Origin: Caenimonas koreensis DSM 17982
Lineage (GTDB): Bacteria; Pseudomonadota; Gammaproteobacteria; Burkholderiales; Burkholderiaceae_C
Assembly: GCF_009646335.1 (NCBI RefSeq)
Contig: NZ_WJBU01000026.1
Coordinates: 1 to 57,584 of the forward strand
DNA: 57,584 nucleotides
Reading direction: 5' to 3'
Both the position numbers and the translations under genes were made by a program. Under the pieces are notes generated by a model. The model did not search any database and was not told where the DNA came from. It saw only the letters and a program-made list of their open reading frames with translations. The stretch's first letter is position 1. The number at the start of each line of letters is the position of its first letter. Positions 52,855 to 57,584 of this stretch are shown in pieces.

Positions 52855-53883
52855 CTAAGCGCGCACGCGCACCTTGCGAACCAGGCCTGACGCATCGAAC
52901 AGCACGACGCGCTCTTGCGGCGGGGTCTGCGATGCGTTCGTGGCCGCACCGCGGTAGAGCCAAACCTCCCAGCCGCTGTCGAAGGTGATCACGTTCGCGG
53001 CGCCGAGCGCGGCCGCCACCTCCTGCCTGGTGCTGCCCAGTGGCACGAACGGTTGTGCAGGCGGCTGTGCGGCAAGCGGCGCGTCTTCCATGTAGTCGAA
53101 CTGCACGAGCGTGTCGTCGGGCCAGTCCGTGTCGCCCAGCGGCAGGTAGTAAGTGCGATCCAGCATCACTTCGCAGTCGCAGAAGGGAAGGTCGGCCTTC
53201 AGGCCCGGGTCGTCGCTTGCCTCGGCGTAGAGCCGGTTCATGGCAAGCACTTCGCGCCGGTCGGCCGACACGAGTGTCACGCTGAAGATCGCGCGCTCGG
53301 CAAAGAACAGGTACTTCGCATCCTTGCGGCCGCAGTAGCCGGTCGGGCTCCTGAACAGGTTCGAGACCATTTCGGTAAAGGCGTTGCTGTTGGAGACGAG
53401 GCCCGACTCAATCCCCACCAGGCACTCCAGCCGCAAGTCGCCCAGCCGGCGCATGCCATCCGGCACGCCGGGTGAGCGAATGTCGGTGCGCCATGTCATG
53501 CTCAGCTGGCGACGGTTGGGCGAGACCACCGCATCTTCGGCGAGTGCTTTCGGGTCGCGCGCCAGCGCGAAAGTTCGGTCGGGCGCGACATCGACGGCGT
53601 ACGAAAACGTCCGGCCGATCACTTCCAGGTCCACATCCTGCATGTTGGTGCCCGGCTTGCGCGGCAGCAACTTGAAGCGAAGCGGCGCCTGCGGCGCATG
53701 CGCATGCATGCGCTCGAAAAGCAGCGCGCCCTCCATCATCTTGCGGTACGACTTTTCGACAGGGTTGCCCAGGGCCTTGACCGACACGGGCGGCAGCGCC
53801 CTGCTGCCTGGCTGCTGGGCATGTGCGCAGGTGCAGCCCAGCAAGGCGATGCAGAGCCATGATTGCCAGGACGGTCGCTTCAT
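52855..53883 (-). CDS. Exported protein with BamE/SmpA-like C-terminus
   Basis: A 342-residue protein with signal peptide MKRPSWQSWLCIALLGCTCAHAQ. The middle is strand-rich without a recognised domain. Residues about 275–330 (PLGSTRQEVAAALGAANVITFDSGWEVWLYRG in blocks) resemble the SmpA/BamE lipoprotein domain, which is usually near the N-terminus of a small lipoprotein. A mid-protein Cys pair region (FCDCEVML) may form a disulphide. Cleavage is probably after AHA, so it is periplasmic rather than lipidated, although LLGC is lipobox-like. The 174 bases upstream show nothing I recognise. Confidence 0.75.
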   Translation of the reverse strand: MKRPSWQSWLCIALLGCTCAHAQQPGSRALPPVSVKALGNPVEKSYRKMMEGALLFERMHAHAPQAPLRFKLLPRKPGTNMQDVDLEVIGRTFSYAVDVAPDRTFALARDPKALAEDAVVSPNRRQLSMTWRTDIRSPGVPDGMRRLGDLRLECLVGIESGLVSNSNAFTEMVSNLFRSPTGYCGRKDAKYLFFAERAIFSVTLVSADRREVLAMNRLYAEASDDPGLKADLPFCDCEVMLDRTYYLPLGDTDWPDDTLVQFDYMEDAPLAAQPPAQPFVPLGSTRQEVAAALGAANVITFDSGWEVWLYRGAATNASQTPPQERVVLFDASGLVRKVRVRA

Positions 53884-54057
53884 GCGCGCAAGCGTCAACC
53901 GCTTCGAACCGGGAGGCAATCAGCGCGCGGCCAGAAGCCCTGTAGGAAGGCGCACACAGGCGACGCTGCAACGCAGAGGCGGCCCGTAACTTGCTGCGCA
54001 CCGCATAATTCCCGCACTCATCCACGCACCACCTGGCCGCTGCCTGAGCAGAACTTC

Positions 54058-55695
54058 ATGGCGCTCTTCGAACTCGTGATCCTGCTGCTGCTGAGCGCCG
54101 TTGCGCTCGGCTGGATCGCGCGCCACTTCAAGTTCCCGTACCCGATTGCGCTGGTGGCGGGTGGCGCGGTGCTGGGGCTGGTGCCGAGCCTGCCGCAATT
54201 CGTCTTCGATCCGCAGCTCATCCTGGTGGCGGTGCTGCCGCCCATCCTGTACCAGGCCGCGCTGCTCACCTCGTGGTCGGATTTCAAGGCGAACATCCGG
54301 CCCATCGGCATGCTCGCCATTGGCCTGGTGGTCGTGACCACGCTCGCGGTTGGTGCTGCGCTCAAGTGGATGGTGCCGGATGTGCCGTGGGCCGCGGCTT
54401 TCGTGCTGGGCGCCATCGTCTCGCCACCCGACGCAGTGGCAGCCACCACCATCCTTTCGCGGCTGAACATGCCGCGCCGCATCGTCACGATTCTGGAAGG
54501 CGAGAGCCTCGTCAACGACGCGTCGGGCCTTGTCATGTACAAATTCGCCGTCGCCGCTGTGCTGACCGGTGCGTTCTCACTGACCGATGCGGCCATGCAG
54601 TTCGCGATCGTGTCGGCCGGTGGTATCGCGGTGGGCGCATTGCTGGCCTTTGTGTACATCGCCATTCACCGCAAGCTCGGCGACCCGTTCATCGAAGTGC
54701 TCACGGTGCTGACGATTCCGTATGTCGCGTACATCGCGGCGGAAGATCTGCATGTGTCAGGCGTGCTTGCGGTGGTCGCCGCAGGCCTCATACGCGGACG
54801 CTACGCGCCAGAGATTGTTTCCGCAGAAATGCGCATCATGGCGCGCTCAGTCTGGAACCTGCTCGTCTTCCTGCTGAACAGCCTGGTGTTCATCCTGATC
54901 GGCTTGCAGATGAACGGCGTCGCCATCGAGATTCTGGGGCGCTATTCGCCAGGGCAGCTCGTTTCAATCGCGGCGGTGGTCACGGCCGTTGCCATCGTCG
55001 TGCGCTTTTTGTGGGTGTTCCCGATTGCTTACCTGCCGCACTGGATGATCGGCAACCTGCGCGACGACGACGACCCGCGGCCCAACCCACGCGAGCTCGC
55101 GATCATCGGCTGGTGCGGCATGCGCGGCATCGTGTCGCTTGCGGCGGCGCTGGCACTGCCGCTCACGTTACCGGGCGGTGCGCCGTTTCCGCATCGCGAC
55201 CTGATCGTGTTCATCACGTTCGTCGTCATCGTGGCCACGCTGGTGGGCCAGGGTCTGTCGCTCGCGCCGTTGATCCGGCGGCTGAAGGTCGGCTCGAAGT
55301 GGAGCGTGCACGAAGAGCAGTTACGCGTGCGCGCAGCCATGAGCTCCGCCGCGCTGGCCGCGATCGATGGCGTGATCCGCAAAGAAGGCGTGCCCGAGCA
55401 ATGGGCACTGGGCCTGAAGACCGAGATCGCCGATCGCATTGCCGTCGCGGCGACCGAAGGCGACGACCTCACGCCGCGCATGGAACTCGTCAATCGCCTG
55501 CGCCATGCAGCAATCCGCGCCGAGCGGCAAGAGCTGATACGCCTGTGGCGCGGCAATGAAATCGGCGATGAGGTGATGCATCACCTGATGGAGATGCTCG
55601 ACTACGAGCAGGCGCACCTGCCTGCTGTGGTGCGTGCGAAGCCGAAGGAGCGCAATGCTGTGGCGCCAGGTGCATCTGGCGTTGTGGGGGAGTAA
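54058..55695 (+). CDS. CPA1-family Na+/H+ antiporter
   Basis: A 545-residue membrane antiporter with about 12 helices. The ion-site block is GAIVSPPDAVAATTIL (about 121–136), then LEGESLVNDASGL (about 146–158), the NDA motif of CPA1 proteins; GMRGIVSLAAALALP (about 355–370) is also conserved. The C-terminal 130 residues are a cytoplasmic helical domain. ATG 54058 is chosen because it opens directly into the first membrane helix; the upstream frame has no such features. It ends three bases before the convergent GST gene. Confidence 0.93.
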   Translation: MALFELVILLLLSAVALGWIARHFKFPYPIALVAGGAVLGLVPSLPQFVFDPQLILVAVLPPILYQAALLTSWSDFKANIRPIGMLAIGLVVVTTLAVGAALKWMVPDVPWAAAFVLGAIVSPPDAVAATTILSRLNMPRRIVTILEGESLVNDASGLVMYKFAVAAVLTGAFSLTDAAMQFAIVSAGGIAVGALLAFVYIAIHRKLGDPFIEVLTVLTIPYVAYIAAEDLHVSGVLAVVAAGLIRGRYAPEIVSAEMRIMARSVWNLLVFLLNSLVFILIGLQMNGVAIEILGRYSPGQLVSIAAVVTAVAIVVRFLWVFPIAYLPHWMIGNLRDDDDPRPNPRELAIIGWCGMRGIVSLAAALALPLTLPGGAPFPHRDLIVFITFVVIVATLVGQGLSLAPLIRRLKVGSKWSVHEEQLRVRAAMSSAALAAIDGVIRKEGVPEQWALGLKTEIADRIAVAATEGDDLTPRMELVNRLRHAAIRAERQELIRLWRGNEIGDEVMHHLMEMLDYEQAHLPAVVRAKPKERNAVAPGASGVVGE

Positions 55696-55698
55696 GCC

Positions 55699-56370
55699 CT
55701 ACTGCAGGAACCTCGCCGCCAGGCCTTCCTTGCCGGGGTAGTACTGGAAGAACGGCTTGGCCTCGGTGAGGGTGCGCGCAACCGAAGGGCGCGCGACGAG
55801 CCGTTCGAAGTACGCAGACAACAGCGGATGGTTGTCGCCATACGGCACCAGTGTGCAAGCGTAGAACAGCGACGGCGCCGCCGCGCAATCCGCCATGCTG
55901 AATTGATCACCGGCTGCCCAGGTGCGGCCGGCCAAGTGCTGCTCGATCATGTCGTATGCCTTCGCAAGCGCGGCCCGCGCGTTCGACACGGTGAGCGCAT
56001 CGCGATGGGCTGGCTCGCGCAGGCGGTCCGCGATGATGGCCTGCATGGGTGTCATCACGTACAGGTCAAACAGCCTGTCCCACAGGCGCACCTCAAGCGC
56101 TGCTTGCGCATCGGTGGGAATCAACGTGGTGCGCGCGCCGGCCCTGCCTTGCAGGTATTCGATGATCACGCTCGTCTCGGGCACCACGTGTTCGCCGTCG
56201 ACCAGTAGCGGAATCTTGCCGGTGGGCCACAACGCCTCGAACGCGGCGCGCTCGCCCGCGTCACCAAAATTGACCAGCTTGGCCTCGAAGGCAAGATCGA
56301 GCTCATACAGCGCGATCAGCACTTTGTGGCAATACGACGAGAGCGGGTGATAGTGCAGTGTGAGAGACAT
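55699..56370 (-). CDS. Glutathione S-transferase
   Basis: A 223-residue GST. The N-terminal thioredoxin-like domain has the opening LHYHPLSSYCHKVLIALYEL (S11/S12 or C14 as glutathione-activating candidates), cis-Pro in HVVPETSVIIEYL (ETS: glutathione gamma-Glu binding), and a helical C-terminal domain with DQFSMADCAAAPSLFY. The substrate is unknown. It starts eight bases after the serine protease stop on the same strand, so the two are probably cotranscribed. Confidence 0.9.
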   Translation of the reverse strand: MSLTLHYHPLSSYCHKVLIALYELDLAFEAKLVNFGDAGERAAFEALWPTGKIPLLVDGEHVVPETSVIIEYLQGRAGARTTLIPTDAQAALEVRLWDRLFDLYVMTPMQAIIADRLREPAHRDALTVSNARAALAKAYDMIEQHLAGRTWAAGDQFSMADCAAAPSLFYACTLVPYGDNHPLLSAYFERLVARPSVARTLTEAKPFFQYYPGKEGLAARFLQ

Positions 56371-56378
56371 GGCGCGGC

Positions 56379-57182
56379 CTACCAGCCTTCAGCCGTTCCC
56401 GGCGCAGTGGTTGATGCAAGCGTTTCGGCAGGCGGCATCGTCGGTGCAGGCGTTACTTCGCGCCTGTCGGTCAGCGTCATCAGGATGTCTGCATACCAGG
56501 CGACGTTGAGCCCGAGTGATTCGTCTTCGAGGCGGTCACGCGTGCCCATGTCCATGCGCGACGAGTGAATGCCGACCAGCCTGTATTTGAGCGCGCCAAC
56601 AGCCGTCATATCGCGCATCACCACAGGTGCGCCGCTGGAGCCGCGGTGTGCGCGTGCGTCAGTCAAGAAGAAGCCTTGCCCCTGGAAGCGCACGCCGAAC
56701 GCGGAGGCGACGATCGCCTGTCGCACAACGGGCAGGTAATGCACCGTGTCGTAAAAGCCCAGCGGAAAGCCCGGCATCAACAGTGGTGCGCCGACATTCA
56801 CCGTGTACGCCTCGGGCAAGAGATGCGCCTGCGTGAACGGATAGAGCACGGCGCCTGCTGGCAGCGCCGACTGGTCGAATTCGATCACGGCCACGTCGAT
56901 CTCGCCGCCGCTGTCGCGCCCTTGCCGCCAGATGCTGCGGCCATTGTTGTAGAGCAGGATCGACTGCACGGCGACTTGTGTCAGGTCAGTCTCGCTCGTG
57001 TGAATCGTGACTTCGACGCGGTCGGGCAGGTGTGCGCTGGGTTTGTCGATCAGCACGTGGCGGCTCGTCACGAAAAACAGCCGGTCGTCGCGTGCAAAGA
57101 AGAAGCCGGTCGCGCCTGTCAGTGCCTGTTGGCCGACGAATGTGGCGATGCGCGCAGTGGTGAAGAGAAGAGGTTCATTCAT
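56379..57182 (-). CDS. Trypsin-like serine protease without export signal
   Basis: A 267-residue S1-fold protein. The catalytic triad is visible as H42 (FVTSRHVLID), D96 (EIDVAVIEFD) and S183 (HRGSSGAPV). There is no signal peptide or membrane helix, and no PDZ domain as in DegP. The C-terminal 30 residues are Pro/Thr/Ala-rich and disordered. The G-F-F-F-A-R-D opening is shared with cytoplasmic trypsin-like proteins of unknown role. Position upstream of GST suggests a shared transcript. Confidence 0.85.
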   Translation of the reverse strand: MNEPLLFTTARIATFVGQQALTGATGFFFARDDRLFFVTSRHVLIDKPSAHLPDRVEVTIHTSETDLTQVAVQSILLYNNGRSIWRQGRDSGGEIDVAVIEFDQSALPAGAVLYPFTQAHLLPEAYTVNVGAPLLMPGFPLGFYDTVHYLPVVRQAIVASAFGVRFQGQGFFLTDARAHRGSSGAPVVMRDMTAVGALKYRLVGIHSSRMDMGTRDRLEDESLGLNVAWYADILMTLTDRREVTPAPTMPPAETLASTTAPGTAEGW

Positions 57183-57269
57183 GAGGCCCCTCGATCATGC
57201 CATCGAGCGGGTACTCAACAGGGCTTGTTGTCTGACGTTATTCGGGCGTGGGGCTCGCCCTTCGTTCGG
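57183..57269. other. Gap at the right end, outer part
   Basis: Bases between the serine protease start and the inverted repeat. I see no gene here; a short imperfect stem around GGGCTCGCCC (57251–57260) is the only structure, and the protease promoter should lie here. Confidence 0.4.
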
Positions 57270-57584
57270 GGGGTGGGCTGCGGCCGTCGGGCGGCCTTTT
57301 CCCTCCGTGTCCCCCGCCGGCCCTAGGGGCCGAGCTCCTCCTTTACCTGCGGGAAAAGGCCGCCCAACGTCCACAGCCTGAGCAGAGCGGTCGGAGATCA
57401 ACTCGGTGAGGACCGCTGCACCGCAGATGTGCGCGCAGCGGTGATCACTGAGTAACAACTCAATCGCTCTGTCCAGGCCTCGGACGTCCGGTGGCCGATT
57501 CACGCAGGTAAAGGAGGAGCTCGGCCCCGAGGGCCGGCGGGGGACACGGAGTGAATCGGCCACCGGACGGCCGTGGCCCACCCC
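57270..57584. repeat. About 315-bp inverted repeat holding two covarying hairpins (cut by window end)
   Basis: The left half (57270–57420) aligns without gaps to the reverse complement of the right half (57434–57584) about the centre 57427. Each half has an 18-base stem around a 47-base loop. Left: stem 57286–57303 with 57351–57368 (17 of 18 paired), loop 57304–57350. Right: stem 57486–57503 with 57551–57568 (18 of 18), loop 57504–57550. The loops differ at one base. The stems differ at five positions, all compensated. The inner arms ACCGCTGC/GCAGCGGT close the centre. No convincing gene lies within. The element reaches the end of the window and may continue. Confidence 0.85.

Noticed and set aside
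54273..55559. 428-residue Arg/His-rich frame within the antiporter
   Set aside because: Same strand but different frame from a clear CPA1 antiporter; no domain or start signal.
57286..57368. Integron attC site
   Set aside because: The stem ends resemble GTT-RRR-Y and RYYYAAC, and GCCCAAC is present, but the order is inverted relative to attC, the left box has a mismatch (GTCGGGC), the loop is too long and conserved, and no integrase is seen.
57195..57581. 128-residue leftward open frame across the terminal repeat
   Set aside because: It runs through both halves of the inverted repeat, is Arg/Pro/Gly-rich, has no domain, and its codons follow the palindrome, so it is most likely non-coding.

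Overview
The window reads as a continuous stretch of a high-GC Burkholderiales-type betaproteobacterial chromosome. The evidence is the conserved block corC–lnt … glyQ–glyS–gmhB–plsC–ygjP-like, an AceK gene, a LiuR/isovaleryl-CoA dehydrogenase locus, a DUF4148 protein and a TMEM165/GDT1 gene behind a Mn riboswitch. No transposase, phage, plasmid, rRNA, tRNA or CRISPR feature is recognisable. Coding density is high: apart from the last 402 bases, no gap between genes exceeds 300 bases.

Layout. 1–6559: lipid/alcohol catabolism, with a leftward operon (hypothetical, fadD, MBL hydrolase) divergent from a rightward one (TAT-type subunit 3, GMC oxidoreductase, lipase-like hydrolase). 6633–12341: regulators (PAS-LuxR, Crp/Fnr), a protealysin-like M4 peptidase and a giant zinc-ribbon/cyclase/AAA/TPR protein. 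12362–15375: methyltransferase pair, hpd (tyrosine catabolism) and a divergent Lrp/AsnC regulator. 15446–26768: the housekeeping block (GNAT, corC, lnt, glyQS, gmhB, plsC, metallopeptidase), interrupted by an opposing D-aminoacylase-like/BASS-transporter pair. 26832–29504: large sensor kinase. 29476–37138: LiuR-type locus (MBL, MerR regulator, thioesterase, isovaleryl-CoA dehydrogenase) followed by carbonic anhydrase, aceK, a small membrane protein and a thiolase. 37160–39104: PAS histidine kinase with an RsbQ-like hydrolase. 39224–41333: acyl-CoA dehydrogenase, YchJ-like and HAD proteins. 41354–44795: exported protein, riboswitch-controlled GDT1 transporter, membrane proteins, aldo/keto reductase, DUF4148 protein. 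44994–57182: LysR, MFS, CvpA–CAP fusion, CesT-like protein, ferredoxin-NADP reductase, class V aminotransferase, SRAP, exported proteins, CPA1 antiporter, GST and a serine protease.

Metabolic theme: fatty acids, leucine/isovalerate, tyrosine and acetoacetyl-CoA all converge on acetyl-CoA (fadD, two acyl-CoA dehydrogenases, thiolase, hpd). AceK is expected to control the glyoxylate bypass. Two palindromic sites frame the MerR gene and suggest a small autoregulated regulon.

Most unusual signals. First, a roughly 315-bp inverted repeat at the right edge holds two hairpins with nearly identical 47-nt loops; their stem sequences differ at five positions and all five are compensated. Second, a 7-bp-periodic repeat lies in front of the carbonic anhydrase gene and carries a competing translation start. 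Third, an RsbQ/KAI2-like hydrolase sits next to a PAS histidine kinase. Fourth, a yybP-ykoY riboswitch has a visible mutually exclusive pairing.
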